The notes: generated by a model from the sequence alone, not told the origin. DNA of 64,000 bases from Parastagonospora avenae f. sp. tritici 18332-5 (GCA_022559985.1 JAFJTR010000009.1:1-64000); one strand, 5' to 3'. Shown: positions 33,350 through 44,321, counted from the first letter of the stretch. Numbers and translations: made by a program.

Positions 33350-33796
33350 GAAGATACGAGACGGTACTAGGTGGAGACAAAGATCAACGGGAGGTTGGAA
33401 AGTACGGTCTAGTTGCTCTAAGGAATGTCTCGCCCACGCATGGGCACAACACTTGGTTCAAGACTTCGAGTGCTATGCGGAAACGCTCCGGTTGCGCCGA
33501 CAAGTCTCAGGGAATAGAACAAGCGCAATCGAATCAAGACAGCGTGAGAAGTATTGGCGTCAGGATTTCGAAATTGATTGAGAAATGCATATTTCGCACT
33601 TCTTGCCATAACCCGCGTTCACTGTCCATTATAAGCGTCCATCTGACTGTCACAGCAGGCCGAATAACCTTGACAAACCAAGAGTATGTCCCGTGATGAT
33701 TGAGATGTGATTGAAGTCATACAGGACATTGCAATATGTGAGGTGAGAAACCGGCCAACTGTAGAGAAGCCCACGAATGATGACAGTGCCTGGCGA
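33350..33796. other. Convergent intergenic region
   Basis: Between the 3' ends of the ISG12-like and NmrA-like genes. The plus-strand frames here (33285-33696) continue past the ISG12-like stop but show no motif. Confidence 0.45.
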
Positions 33797-35040
33797 TCAC
33801 TCAGTGGCTATTTGGTTGCTTGTCGGCGTATACATGCCAGCGAACGCTCCGACTAATGAACTGCCCTCCGATGATGTCCCTTTAGCCGGCTCATACCTGT
33901 GCTTGTCCAAGAATTCTTTGAAAGTGGTGAGCGGTACGCCCCATCCTCGCACCTCATCCATGTCCACTGAATGTTCCATTCCGATGCACAAGACATTTCC
34001 TGAAACCAACGGATTTGCTATCTCCTTCTTCGTCTCTTCTTCTGTTCGGTAAATGGCTTCTATGTCACGACCAATTGCCTTCGAGAATGCCTTCACAACG
34101 TCGTCAAATCGTACATTCTCTCCGACGATGGTAATGGTCTTTCCGTCGAATTTTTTGGGATCATTGAACGTTGCGGCAGCGAAAGCCCCGATGTCATCTG
34201 GATCAACGAGCGTCAAAATGCAGTCCGGGCCGTAACTGTTGCGCATCTGGCCTGCTTTGATATCCAGGAAAATGAAGTGAACGATCGGAGGTAGCAGATT
34301 GGTCATGAAGTACCCAGGTCGTAGAAGCGTCCATGTCATACCAGAAGCTTTTACGAGATCTTCTACAGGTGCTTTGTTCAATACCGCAGGTGCAGCTGAC
34401 AAGTGCCCAATATCCTCCAGGACGTTCAGGTTGTTGAGGACGACTGAGCTAGAAAAAGCGACGTGTTTGACACCAGCGACCTTGGCAAGGTTCAGAATGA
34501 TGCGAGCCTCTTGAAGCTCGGCATCATCATTAAAAGATAGGCGTTGGACGAACAGCAAGGCTTGACAGCCACGCACGACTTGCTCGATGCTCGAAGGGTC
34601 TTTCCATGTGCCCTGGACCACATCGACTTGCGACCCGAGTGATTTGAGAGCGACAGCGCGATCACTGGATGGATCGGAAATAAGAGCACGTATGTTCCAT
34701 CCGGACTTGACAAGATGAGCAATGGCAGCTAAGCGGTCCGATGTCAGTGTACATCTACGGAAGCGGGCATAGTACAGCGGGCGGTAGCTGATTCTGCAGC
34801 CGGAAGCCTCGGGCTATAGTATACCATTCTTTACTCTCCATTGTAGCTGGTGACTTGCATTATCTTTTCCGAGGGCAATACACGTACCTTTGCCTTGAGA
34901 ACCGGTCGCCCGCGTCACGAGGATGGCTTTCTGTTTGGGAGGTGAGCTGGACAATTTTGTTTCCAAGTGAGGTAAAATATTATTGTAAACTAGTTGAAGG
35001 ATCCGTTGCTGATCGATAAGTATATACTCGGTGGCCTTCC
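33797..35040 (-). CDS. NmrA-like NAD(P)-binding protein, start unclear
   Basis: Main exon 34728-33797 plus an upstream exon ending at 34888, joined by a 159-nt intron (34887-34729). The join completes the Rossmann start: KAILVTRATGSQGK before the intron, then AAIAHLVKSGWNIRAL after it. The usual TGATGxxG reads TRATGSQG. Further family features are VKHVAFSSSVVLNNL, TLLRPGYFMTNLLPP and LVDPDDIGAFAAATF, giving about 310 aa after the intron. Family members sense or bind NAD(P) and act as redox-linked regulators or atypical reductases. Oddity: the upstream exon is open back to 35041, but I find no in-frame ATG, so the true first exon is missing from my model, lies further upstream, or has been lost. 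Confidence 0.75.
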
Positions 35041-35239
35041 CTCACCGTCCAACTGCTCTTATGCATTTCCCACGTCGATTCGCATAAACTCCATATGTAT
35101 ATAATCAGCTCTACATGGACATCGGTAGGCATTCATTGAAAGCTCATTGCCCGTTTCTGGCGTAGCACATGCAGTCATGCTGCTTATGCCTGATGCTACC
35201 TCTTGCGGAGTTCCGCAACTTGTGCGGTGGAGAGCATTA

Positions 35240-35272
35240 ACGTGTCCGTGCGTGTGATGCGCGGGGAACACC
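35240..35272 (+). repeat. Transposon terminal inverted repeat, left
   Basis: Begins ACGTGTCCGTGCGTGTGATG and ends GGGGAACACC. It matches the reverse complement of 37256-37288 at 32 of 33 positions. TA at 35238-35239 is the target duplication. Confidence 0.93.
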
Positions 35273-35421
35273 ATATCCACTACTTCAAAAATGAGGCTAT
35301 CAAGCCACGTATATAAGCTGTTATTATAAGATTTTATTGAGGACTAATTAGATACTTGTGATCAACTTGTACTATCTGAATTTGTGTGTGAGGTTGACAT
35401 TGCGGCCACGTGATGTGACTT

Positions 35422-37207
35422 TCAGTGGAGGAGCAGATAGCTCATCTCGAGCTTGAACATCAGCGTGAGCAGCGCCAGCGCGTTTTTGACGCTTGTTACT
35501 TGATGAGATCTCTCGAGAGGCTGGCCGCTTGCGTTTTTGAGCTTGTTGGATAGCTTTTTTTGGTGTTGGGCTTCAACTTTGCGCGCGCGTTCAGCTGCTT
35601 TCTCGGCTCGCTCAAGCTCCATCATCTCCTTGAGTCTCTGCCTCTCCACACGCCTCTCCTCGAGCTCAACTTGACGCTGCAGTCGAGCCTCCTCGCGCTG
35701 CTTCTTGGCCCGTGCTTTTTGGAGTTTCTCCTCCATCTCGTCTTGCTCCCGTACTGCTTCTCTAGCTTCAGCCTCACGCGTATTGCGAGGAGACCAGAAG
35801 ACAGAGCCACCGTGATACTCCTGGCGCTGTTGAAGGTCAAGAGCTTTGCCCTTCTTCTTATGCTTCTTTTTATGTTGAAGAGCCTCCTTTAAGCCCTCAT
35901 TCTCATGCTGCAAAAGCTCATACTGCACAGAGAGATGGTGAACGCTTGAGCGCAGCTTTCTTGCCTCATACTGTTGGCTATCATTGACAGCAGCTCGTAC
36001 TAACCGATCAAGCTTTCTCCAGTCATGATCAGAGAGCCCTGACGATAAGCTTCTCTTAGCTTCTGGCGTGCTGGCAAATCTACGAAGGATAACGTTGGCA
36101 TCCATCAGCCAGATCCCAGTGGCTTCGAAGGCCTTCAATGTGAGGTTCTCTGTGAAGGAGGATATCCAGGGGCTCCAGAAGAGTGAGAAGAAGTCTCCTT
36201 TCTTGATTGGGATGAGGACTTGAGCCTTATGGAGATGATTAGTGAGCTCGTTAGAGTAGGCTTGAGAGCGTGGCTTAAACAGCACTACATCGAGCGGCTG
36301 GAGCGTGTGAGTCAAATGGGGAGGAAGGATCATGAGGAGAATCCTATGGCGATCGCAGTACTTGATAAACTCCATCGTGACATGAGATCCATGGCCATCA
36401 AGGATGAGTAATCTCCATCTCCCTAATCGCTGCTTTGTACAGCGATCAAACACCTGCTCAAGCCAAGCTAGGCCTACGTCATCGTTTGACCAGCCTGTTG
36501 GGGATGATGAGATAAACACCTCATGTTCTCCTGCCTTGATATCCTCCACCCAGCTCGAGCGTATAGCTCCTTTCGCAGATGCGTAGATGAGGCTTGGAGG
36601 CAGCGAGCTCCCATCGGCGCAGCAGCAGGCCAGGACTGTCAGAAACTCGCGTGATCCATCCTGGAGAGATGTTCTAACCTCCTTCTTCTCCCACATCCTC
36701 CTGCTAAAGATCCTCTTTGACCTGCCAATTAAACCAATCAAGAAGCCCTTCTCATCCATATTGTATATATCTCGAGCCTTAAGGTGATATTCGGTGATCT
36801 TTTGATGCAGTAGCTTGAAGTAGAGACGGTATTTTAACTCAGAATCAGCCATGTGACGCCTGCGGTCCATGGCGGTGGTCCACTTTGAGATAAGGTGGAT
36901 CTCGTGTCGGTTGATGAAGCGAGTAACCTAGCTCTCGCTGAGCTGCTGATGGGCTACTTTAGATAAAAATTCCTGATCATCTCTCTTGTAGGAGGAAGGC
37001 CTCTCTCTGTGAGCGTTTTGATATATCTCACAAGCTCTAGCTCTGCTGGTTGAAGTTCTTAGCTGTTTCTGAGCTTGTCTGGCCCTGGTGCCTTCGGGTC
37101 AACGTAGATCTCACAACACCATGCTTAGCAGCAATTCTTGTATACGAAAACTGTTCTCCTGGCTCTAGATTTTCAATATCTTCAATCGCAGCTTGAATTG
37201 GGTCCAT
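35422..37207 (-). pseudogene. Pogo/Fot1 transposase, N-terminus disrupted
   Basis: The catalytic part is open from 36870 to 35422 (482 codons). It carries the DDE triad: Asp39 in NMDEKG, Asp158 in LLILDGHGSH and Asp194 in QPLDVVLFKP, i.e. DD35D spacing as in Fot1. A long Lys/Arg/Glu coiled-coil tail follows. Upstream, the ATG at 37207 begins MDPIQAAIEDIE and the psq-type HTH (FSYTRIAAKHGVVRSTLTRR), but the frame breaks near 37040 and near 36970 (each one base short, the latter in a T run), and the expected SESWVTRF segment has a TAG at 36930-36928 in place of TGG. That G-to-A change is of the kind repeat-induced point mutation makes, but a single case proves nothing. Confidence 0.88.
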
Positions 37208-37255
37208 ATTGATGGAGTTATCGCGTGTTGAAGGTGAGGGGGTTTGACGTGTTTT

Positions 37256-37288
37256 GGTGTTCCCCGCGCATCACGCGCACGGACACGT
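37256..37288 (-). repeat. Transposon terminal inverted repeat, right
   Basis: Inverted partner of 35240-35272, ending GCGCACGGACACGT before the TA at 37289-37290. One mismatch to the left repeat. Confidence 0.93.
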
Positions 37289-37290
37289 TA

Positions 37291-37717
37291 AGGCCCGCCA
37301 CGAAGAGATTAAAACGATAGGAGTTCGCCAATCATAGTGAGGAGTCTCTTAGATTTAGCGATGTAAGACGAGAAGCCCGGACATGCGATGATGATCATGA
37401 TGATGATGCGGAAGGGTGTTCGCGCGGAAGATGCAGGAGGGCAGCGCCAAGCCCATCCTCGGAATGCCCGGAGGTTTGCAACGTCGAACTTCACCACTAC
37501 ACTCTCACACTCGCCAGGGGGCATCAGGTCTCCGACCACACAACACTGTAGAGCTATTCGTATATCCGAAAAAAGTTTCTACGTCTGGCCCGAATCCAGT
37601 GAATTTGTCCATGCTTAGAGATCGCCAACAACGACGCATCCTATCTCCGGGCTTCAGATCGCGCTCGGTCAGGCATAGCGACATCAGGCCATTGAAACGA
37701 TGCGATAAGTAGACACG
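37291..37717. other. Promoter region of Zn2Cys6 gene
   Basis: Between the transposon and the regulator start. Includes a short ATGATGATG run near 37388. No coding frame supported; the insertion left about 430 bp of upstream sequence for the regulator. Confidence 0.45.
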
Positions 37718-38968
37718 ATGCCACCTACTCGGGATCGAATGGTAAATGCGCAAGGTCGACAGAAGTCTTGCTTCGAATGTGCCAAAGGAAAGCGCAGATG
37801 CGACCTTGGCAATCCCAGCTGCAGGCGATGTGTGAAACAGCGCCTAGTATGCAGCTATCCACAGCCCCGTGGACAAATTGAGCAATCTACACCGATCTTG
37901 GATGATTCTTCGCATGGTAGGAACGAGTCCGGTGTCCCGTCTGTTCCAGTCGATGCAGATGTTATTGAACATGCCGCTGCACCCGTCGATTTCGACCTAC
38001 CAGCCGACACTGACATTGCCGATTTCGACTTTGGTACCGCCGTTGTATTGCTAGACTCTCTATCAAATATGCTTTATACTTCGCCCAATGATCAGTGCCT
38101 AGCTCTCGATCGGGTCATTCATCATCAAACACAGACGACATCCTCAGTCTCACCCCTCTCTTCTTTCGCAAGGTCACGCGTCGACTGGCCAATCGATCAG
38201 CTCAAACTTGCACCAAGGGCTATGGTTGAACAGAATGGTACACCTTGGCAGCATGCTATGCTATACCAAGAGCACATGCCTCAAGTCCTTCAGGATGCCT
38301 ACGCAGCTTGTGCGATGTACATCTCCAGAAACACCACAAACAACGACTTCATCGCCAGTTACATCATGAGGCATGCAGAAGCACTCATCAACTCCCCAAT
38401 CTCGAAAGATCCCATCGATCTGCTAGCAAGAGCGCACGCTCTTATGCTCTATCAAAGCATGCTTGTATTCGGTGGGGATATCAGCCTGTACAGCCAAGCT
38501 GAATCCTTACTGCCATGCATGAACGAGGTCGCCTATGAACTTCATACTCTTACCGATTACCAGGAAGACCCTTCTGGCTTGATACCGCTTTATCCGAGTG
38601 CCCTCGCACGTGCTTCGTGGACTGCGTACATATTCCGTGAATCGCTACGGCGCACAGTACTCGCGCTTTTCCATTTCGTCACCATTTGCCAACTCCTACG
38701 CTGCCAGCTGACTACATGCAACGAGGATCTCGCACTGGGGAATAAACTGATCATATCTGCGCAGCTGTGGGATGCGGAGAGCGCGTTCGACTTTGCTGTT
38801 ACTTGGAACAACCAAAGACATTTCATTGTAAAGGAGCTGGATTTCTCTGGAGTTTTGAGGGATGCGATACCAGAAGATGTAGACACACTGGGGAAGATGA
38901 TGATGATCGCTTTGAAAGGGGAAGATGATATCAAAGGCTGGTTTTACACTAGAGGTGGTGTTCTTTGA
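37718..38968 (+). CDS. Zn2Cys6 fungal transcription factor
   Basis: Single exon, 416 aa. The binuclear zinc cluster has cysteines at 18, 21, 28, 35, 38 and 45 (CFECAKGKRRCDLGNPSCRRC...C), the classic C-x2-C-x6-C-x6-C-x2-C-x6-C spacing. An acidic stretch (DFDLPADTDIADFDFG) follows, a possible activation region. The rest is helical and resembles the sterigmatocystin-type/fungal-specific regulatory domain (QVLQDAYAACAMYISRN, DLLARAHALMLYQSM, RASWTAYIFRESLRRTV). ATG codons at 37718 and 37739 are both possible. Probably a local or pathway regulator; with no obvious target cluster beside it, its targets are unknown. Ends 105 bp from the converging CCCH-like gene. Confidence 0.9.
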   Translation: MPPTRDRMVNAQGRQKSCFECAKGKRRCDLGNPSCRRCVKQRLVCSYPQPRGQIEQSTPILDDSSHGRNESGVPSVPVDADVIEHAAAPVDFDLPADTDIADFDFGTAVVLLDSLSNMLYTSPNDQCLALDRVIHHQTQTTSSVSPLSSFARSRVDWPIDQLKLAPRAMVEQNGTPWQHAMLYQEHMPQVLQDAYAACAMYISRNTTNNDFIASYIMRHAEALINSPISKDPIDLLARAHALMLYQSMLVFGGDISLYSQAESLLPCMNEVAYELHTLTDYQEDPSGLIPLYPSALARASWTAYIFRESLRRTVLALFHFVTICQLLRCQLTTCNEDLALGNKLIISAQLWDAESAFDFAVTWNNQRHFIVKELDFSGVLRDAIPEDVDTLGKMMMIALKGEDDIKGWFYTRGGVL

Positions 38969-39073
38969 AGTATAACCTGGGGCACCATATATGCGTTGCG
39001 GCCACAAGTCCACTTCGACGAGAAGGAGGCTTCATCCCTTGACCATACCGCGGCATATCTCCGCCGCCTTCCT

Positions 39074-40639
39074 TCACAGAAACCTCTTCTCTTCCATATT
39101 TGCGCCCGGAAGCGGCACCTCAGGGCTCGCCCAGTTCCGCGGCAAAGCCTCCAAAAATGCCCTGGCCTTATCCGTTCCATTCAGCACGATCCATTCACGC
39201 TCAGCCTTGGTCAAGGGATGATGGCGCCAGGCACACTTCACACCCATCTCGCACCACCCATCTGTGCAGAATGTCACATAGCACAATCCCAGATCGTGGA
39301 CCGGCGTCGATCCATACTGATACGGCGCTGTCTTTCCGTTGAAGAATCGGTACGCCCGATTCTTGGGGAGGCTCTTGTGCAACTTGGTGATATCCGCCTC
39401 GTAGTTGCGCAGGTCGAATACAGTCTCCGGAAAATGTGTGGGCGCCAGCACCGGGGCTGCTGAGTGGATAGCAAGACCTTCTGCAAACGACCTCTGGGAG
39501 ATGCTGTCTTGGACGGGATTGTGATCTGGGATGTACGGCCGTTGAGGAGGTCCCATGCCCTGTTTGCCTTTCTTGCGCTGCCTGAATGTCGCTCTCGGGA
39601 TTTGTTCCTCAGTGACCATCGGCCAGTCCTGCTTCGGCTGCGACCACTCGCGGTTTTCCTTCCACCTTGCATTCCTCGGATCGTGCGGTCCCCGCTCAAA
39701 AGCTGGTGGGAGATCAGGATCTCGTCCGTTATGGCAGCGCTGTGCACCTCCATACATTGTCTGCTGGGGTTCGAAAGTTCGTGTGTTCGACGGTTGCAGA
39801 GTTGGGTCAGGATCGGGCGCGTCGAAAGCGTTATCGTCGTCCCAGTCGACCTCGTCCTCGATCCGGTACGATGCCTTGTACTGGCCTGATGCGAGCGCAG
39901 CACTGAACTTGTTCACGTCTCCACTCCAAGCAGGTGCCGGAGCTTGAGGTTGAGGTACCGAACCTGTTGGCTCGTACGTGTCTGTGGATACACATCATCA
40001 GCTTGTGTGCTTGACTCTCTTATCCATACAAGAGGTTTTTCTTTGATCTCGGCTCTCCGGGGTATTCTAACATGCTCGTCTGGACTGCTTACCTGAATGT
40101 CGGCCTGAGGAACCTCTCTCGTCGCGCGGCCAGCCACGATCCGTCCGCTCACGGTCACTCTGCTCCCTCGTATAACGGCTTTGATTGCCTGGCGGAGATA
40201 ATCTCCCATACGTCTCATCGACAATCTGATCAGGCGTATACTGACGAGCATCTCGCAGACGACTCTTCCGACGTGCACTGCCAGGCGGCGACCTACTGAA
40301 CTCCCCTCTGCCGCTCTCAGACCGGATAGGAGACCTCTCGCGATAAGTAGCTTGACTGTCCTCGCCTCGCACGGGTGTCGGGGAGCGGCTTCGTCCGCGG
40401 CCTCGACCCTCACCTGCCTTCTCCTGCGCCTCATAGAACTTCCTGCGTTGTCTGCTGTTGAGCTTCCGATTTATGAATGCCCGGCCGGGACCGTTGGATG
40501 CTTGTGAGTTTTGCGGATGTGGACGTCCGCCTCTATCATCACGACCCCGCCTGCGTCCACCTTTGCCTGGCGGCGGTCCCTTTGGCGGCGGCGGAGGGTT
40601 GTTGGGTCCGTAGGGACCTTGAGGAGCAGCTCCAGACAT
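39074..40639 (-). CDS. Arg/Ser-rich protein with C-terminal CCCH-like motif
   Basis: Exons 40639-40093 and 39981-39074 (111-nt intron, GTAAGC to CCACAG) give 484 aa in phase. The first 180 residues are low-complexity: a Pro/Gly start (GPYGPNNPPPPPKGPPPGKG), basic patches (RRRGRDD, RKLNSRQRRKFYEAQEKAGEGRGRGRSRSPTP) and many RS/SP pairs, as in RNA-binding or splicing-linked proteins. A middle acidic part (YRIEDEVDWDDDNAFDAP) precedes a folded C-terminus with VFDLRNYEADITKLHKSLP and a CYVTFCTDGWCEMGVKC-AWRHH cluster, similar to a CCCH zinc finger though with atypical spacing. Nuclear RNA-related role is inference. Start chosen at MSGAAPQG; an upstream in-frame ATG at 40774 gives only leader-like sequence. 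Confidence 0.8.
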
Positions 40640-41277
40640 CGTTACTCGCTTTTGGCTTATTGATATATGGGTTTGTCGTGTGCGGTAGGCGTTGTTTGAA
40701 TGTCGGAGGACAAGCAGCGGTTGATCGAGGCAGGGTGGAGATTGAGACGGATTCACTTCGAGCACGTGCCGCAACCCTGCAGCCCGCAGCTAGAGAAGCT
40801 GTATGCCTGTGGCGAATCAGGAGGAAGGACAGAGCTATTTCACAGTAGCGAGATCAGGTCCCGCCTCTGTGAGCTATGGTCGACACTCGAGCTAAGCCTT
40901 GGAAGGCTTTCGAAGCACGAGGCTACATCTCAAGCCTAGAAACTATTATTCTTCATCAACTACCTACCGAATGACGCCCATCTCCGACGACTGCCGTGCA
41001 TCGTCAAACCTAGAGCTAATACACCATGACCTGGGGCTTTAATTTGCGTATATATGGGACGGAGGGAGTTTTTATATTCTAAGCATGCGCGGGCGCAAGG
41101 CGAATCTACCTCTGAGTCCGTAGCTGCTTCGCGGGGTGTCAAGCTTTGCACCGAGGGTTGGGGTCAAAATCACATTAAGCAGGTCAAATCCTTCAAAATC
41201 TTGCATTGAAAATTTCATCCTCGATGTCTGGTGTAATCTCATGTAGTGGGGGCCGAAAAGATCGGCTTCGCAAATAC

Positions 41278-42129
41278 TCAGTGCGGCCACTGAGTGTCTT
41301 CGACGATATCGATACCCAGTTCCTGGGAGTCTAGGAGGTGGTCGATGAACAAGCCCTTGCCTATATCCCGCAGCCACCGTAGCTCTTTTCTAGAAAACGC
41401 CCTATGACGCCAGTCACACTCTGAGGCTGTTGAGGCTTTTGGAACCGTACCTCCAAGGCTCGACTTCACCGTTGTCGCCCTTGGCGTGGGAAAGGAACGG
41501 TTTGTATAGCTTCGTGTTTCGCAACTTAGATGGCCAGTAGGTGGTCCTGCTCAGCTGCGATATGAATTTGGGCGCCGACCCCAAAGGGATACGCTTTGCA
41601 GGCGCAGCCTGGGTGTCTCGATCCACGGCAGGACTGGTGCCATTCCAGGCAGGCTTAGCGTCGGTTCTAGGAGACTCGATTGTTGGAGTCGGTCTCATCG
41701 GCTTCGCTTGGTGCGACACAGGCGGGGTTGACTTGAAGAACGTGGTTGCTGCACGGGAGCTGGTGCAATCGGCTTCGTGAAAGGTGCCGGTAGTAGGGTA
41801 GACGCTGATGATGCCGAAGGTGTAAGATAGAGCGGCTTCTGTTTGACGGAGGGTAACGGAAGCGCAGCTTTCGACTTCGCAGGAATGGCTTTGCTGTTGA
41901 CGATGTTCCGGTTGCGATCGACTACGTTGAGCAAATCAGCTTTGATGTAGGCGCAGAGGTGGCGTATCTCACATTCGTTGATGTTGTCGAGAGCAGTGAC
42001 AGGAACTGCTTCAGCACAACGCAGATTTTCGAAGAACTTTTCGAGCAGCGTTGTAGGCAGCTGCGTAGGTATCTGAGCGTTGAGGTACTCCAGCAGGCGC
42101 TGGGTCATCTCAGCACGAGTCGAAGTCAT
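41278..42129 (-). pseudogene. Unknown gene with one or two frameshifts
   Basis: From the ATG at 42129 the frame reads MTSTRAEMTQRLLEYLNAQI, NLRCAEAVPVTALDNINECE and an Ala/Pro/Ser linker, then runs out of frame near 41755. One missing base in the CCC run there leads into ATTFFKSTPPVSHQAKPMRP and then APKFISQLSRTTYWPSKLRN in the next frame. A further change near 41440 leads into ECDWRHRAFSRKELRWLRDI, which ends at 41278. No intron with acceptable size explains either change. The helical N-terminus suggests a small folded domain, but I know no family. Either a pseudogene or local base errors. Confidence 0.5.
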
Positions 42130-42623
42130 GAAGCGGCGAAATTGTTGCAGCAAAATTTGAAGTAGAGAGATTGATGGAGGAGAAGAGAAAGTAGTAGGGC
42201 GTAGCAGAGTTTTTATGGTGATGGCAAGAGCGTGTTGTGACGGCAACACGTGCTCACTGTCACTTCATCCTTCACCTTGGATGACGTAACAAATCCCTCA
42301 AAATAGCAAACGTACGGCAAGAGCAAAGAATGGAACTTCAATTATCGGACAGCGAGAAAACACGGAGGAGAAAGTGGACGTGGCTCCTCAAATACGACCT
42401 GAATCCTTGTTCAATGTTATGCTGGACTATAGGAAAGAGAGAAAAGTCGAGAGCATTTGAAATGATTGACACAAGGTGACTGCACCGATCGCACTCCATC
42501 ACTTGTGCAGCCGTCCCTACCCTTCGGCCCGCAGGTCTCCAGCTCCTCAGATAGAGACCATCGGTAGAATTCACAACGCCTAGAATTTCCTGGTATTTCG
42601 TTTTGTTCTTCCCCTCGTGATTG
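42130..42623. other. Intergenic region
   Basis: Promoter side of the frameshifted gene. The minus frame 42338-42856 spans part of it without a motif. Nothing else seen. Confidence 0.4.
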
Positions 42624-42782
42624 TCAGGGCGCCAAGCTCTCTCCCTCAGCGTCGTCGATCTTCTTCTGGTATACAAGCTGACGCTCTTGATCGGACAGGT
42701 AGTATGGGTTGTCCAATCGAGCAGACTCGAGCTCAGTGTAGGTGTAGATTGTGGTGTACTTCGCGCGCCACCACTGCAACAT
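42624..42782 (-). CDS. Possible 52-aa small protein or terminal exon
   Basis: A compact frame beginning MLQWWRAKYTTIYTYTELES and ending with a charged helix-like DQERQLVYQKKIDDAEGE segment and TGA at 42626-42624. Its composition is protein-like, while the larger overlapping frame (42856-42338) is Ser/Thr/Arg-rich and looks like its shadow. It could be a small gene or the last exon of a gene starting upstream. No family recognised. Confidence 0.3.
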   Translation of the reverse strand: MLQWWRAKYTTIYTYTELESARLDNPYYLSDQERQLVYQKKIDDAEGESLAP

Positions 42783-43699
42783 ATCGTAGTTTCAATTCCT
42801 CGAGCTCGAGCATTGGCCAGCAGCTGTGACATTGAACCTCTCATATGCGTTGCCAAAGTCGGTGCAACTGGTCAAAGCACTCTCCTCCAAAACAACCTCA
42901 GCTGCGCCTTACATGAAACAAACAGTGCGTGTCCGAAAAGTAACACTGCAGTCAGCTAGTGAAGCCTGGAAAGCGGTTTCGACGAATAGCACCATCCAAG
43001 TTTAAGACTAATTCTTTTCTTATTGTTTCGTACAATTGCTGGTCGTTCTTACGTACCCCTAGTGTGTTTGCTGCTTTGGCAATGGCTTATTTCGCTTTGG
43101 TGCTCGCGTCGATAGGCACATTATCTCCAGCGTGCGACACTATGTGTAGACAGTGTCCCCTCGAAAGACTCTGCATAATACTATAACTGTGCGTATGTAA
43201 CCTAATTGTGTTCAATACTGCGGAGTACGACTTCAGCCTTCGATATCCGAGCTCTCAAGTGAGAGTCATGGTCCAGCAAAGCTGAAAGCTTGTCGACTGC
43301 CTTTCTTAGCCAGAAAGTATACGCTGTGTGGCTGACGATGGATAAAGTCTAACTGCGTTGAAATGATGTAGCTGATGCTAGAGCCTGAAGTATACGCTAA
43401 ATCATATGTGCATCTAACTTCATTCATCTCTACCGTGTACGTATCCGAGCTTCAGTGAACGCATCGGCTTCTCAACCACCTTGGACGGCTCTTCCTGCTT
43501 TTCGTGCTGGTCGTTTGTTGGATAAACCACCTCGAGATAGAGATATCGAGATCGTAAGGGAAGGCTAAGACTGCCATAGATGTGCGCTACATCAGCACCT
43601 ACGAACCTGTCGATTCAATGATGCTTGGCAAGCCCCAGTGTCATATTGCGTTAATCTGGCTGATCATAGAATGCTTGAGTACATTCAGGCACAGGTATC
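42783..43699. other. Intergenic region
   Basis: Promoter of the gene at 43700 and about 0.6 kb of sequence with only short frames (up to 112 codons, plus) and no motif. No RNA gene or repeat recognised. Confidence 0.45.
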
Positions 43700-44260
43700 G
43701 TGTATAATATTTCAAGGGAGACTCGCGCAGCCATCTCACAAGACCTTACCGAATCTTTTATGGATACTCGGGACTACTTCAAGCGACTATGCAATGCCGG
43801 CTTGATCACGTACAGCGACAGTGGCAAGATTGGGTCTGGCAAGTTCAACTGTGGCGAGGACCAAGATCTTGGCTTGTGCTGGAAGACTCTTAAGTTGGGC
43901 CACAGCTGCAAGGACGCTGGCTTCTACTTCTGGCGTCATGAAAAGCTAAGCGAAGGCGATATCAAGCTTGTTTCTGAGCTGGTGGCCGGCACTGACAAGT
44001 TTCTCCTCCGACGCGAAACCCATCCGAAGACGGTTCCCTCCCTTTGGGATCTTCCCCCAACCAAGCCACCATCCATCGTTAGCATCGTCCTGCAGCTCAA
44101 GGATATGCTCAACGAAACCGAGCTTGATCTTGCTCTTGGAAGCCTCACCACTTCAGAGCTTCATGAGTTTCATCAGAGCATTGCTATGGTTGGAGAGTGC
44201 AAAGCCGATGAATGGCTCGACACTGACGGGGTGGTTGGTCCGGGTCAAGAAAATAAGTAG
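43700..44260 (+). CDS. Unknown 186-aa protein
   Basis: Intronless open frame with protein-like composition throughout: MYNISRETRAAISQDLTESF, YFKRLCNAGLITYSDSGKIG, a central KFNCGEDQDLGLCWKTLKLG segment with further Cys and His (SC..FYFWRH), and a helical C-terminus (IVSIVLQLKDMLNETELDLA) with SELHEFHQSIAMVGECKADE. The Cys/His pattern (C-x8-C-x9-C-x9-H) could bind zinc but fits no standard finger. No signal peptide or membrane helix. Conserved fungal unknowns of this sort are common; I do not assign a role. Confidence 0.6.
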   Translation: MYNISRETRAAISQDLTESFMDTRDYFKRLCNAGLITYSDSGKIGSGKFNCGEDQDLGLCWKTLKLGHSCKDAGFYFWRHEKLSEGDIKLVSELVAGTDKFLLRRETHPKTVPSLWDLPPTKPPSIVSIVLQLKDMLNETELDLALGSLTTSELHEFHQSIAMVGECKADEWLDTDGVVGPGQENK

Positions 44261-44297
44261 AGTACATAGTCAACCAAGCTGAGTCACCAATTCCAAT

Positions 44298-44321
44298 GTG
44301 AAGTGAAGTGAAGTGAAGTGA
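44298..44321. repeat. GTGAA pentanucleotide repeat
   Basis: Four to five consecutive GTGAA units just after the 3' end of the 186-aa gene. Short simple repeat with no known function. Confidence 0.85.

Larger units (their letters stand above)
35240..37288 (-). mobile_element. Pogo/Fot1-type Tc1-mariner DNA transposon, full length
   Basis: A 2,049-bp element bounded by 33-bp terminal inverted repeats (35240-35272 and 37256-37288) that differ at one position (nt 14, a C/T change), flanked on both sides by a TA dinucleotide (35238-35239 and 37289-37290), the target duplication made by Tc1/mariner elements. The single encoded protein is a transposase on the minus strand. Boundaries and duplication are intact, so the copy inserted cleanly next to the NmrA-like gene, probably fairly recently. 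The transposase N-terminus is broken, so this copy should not move by itself but could be moved by an active relative. Confidence 0.92.

Noticed and set aside
40700..40939. 79-codon plus-strand frame starting 61 bp from the divergent CCCH-like gene
   Set aside because: Plausible composition but no motif, no conserved feature and probably inside the promoter or leader of the neighbour; too weak to call.
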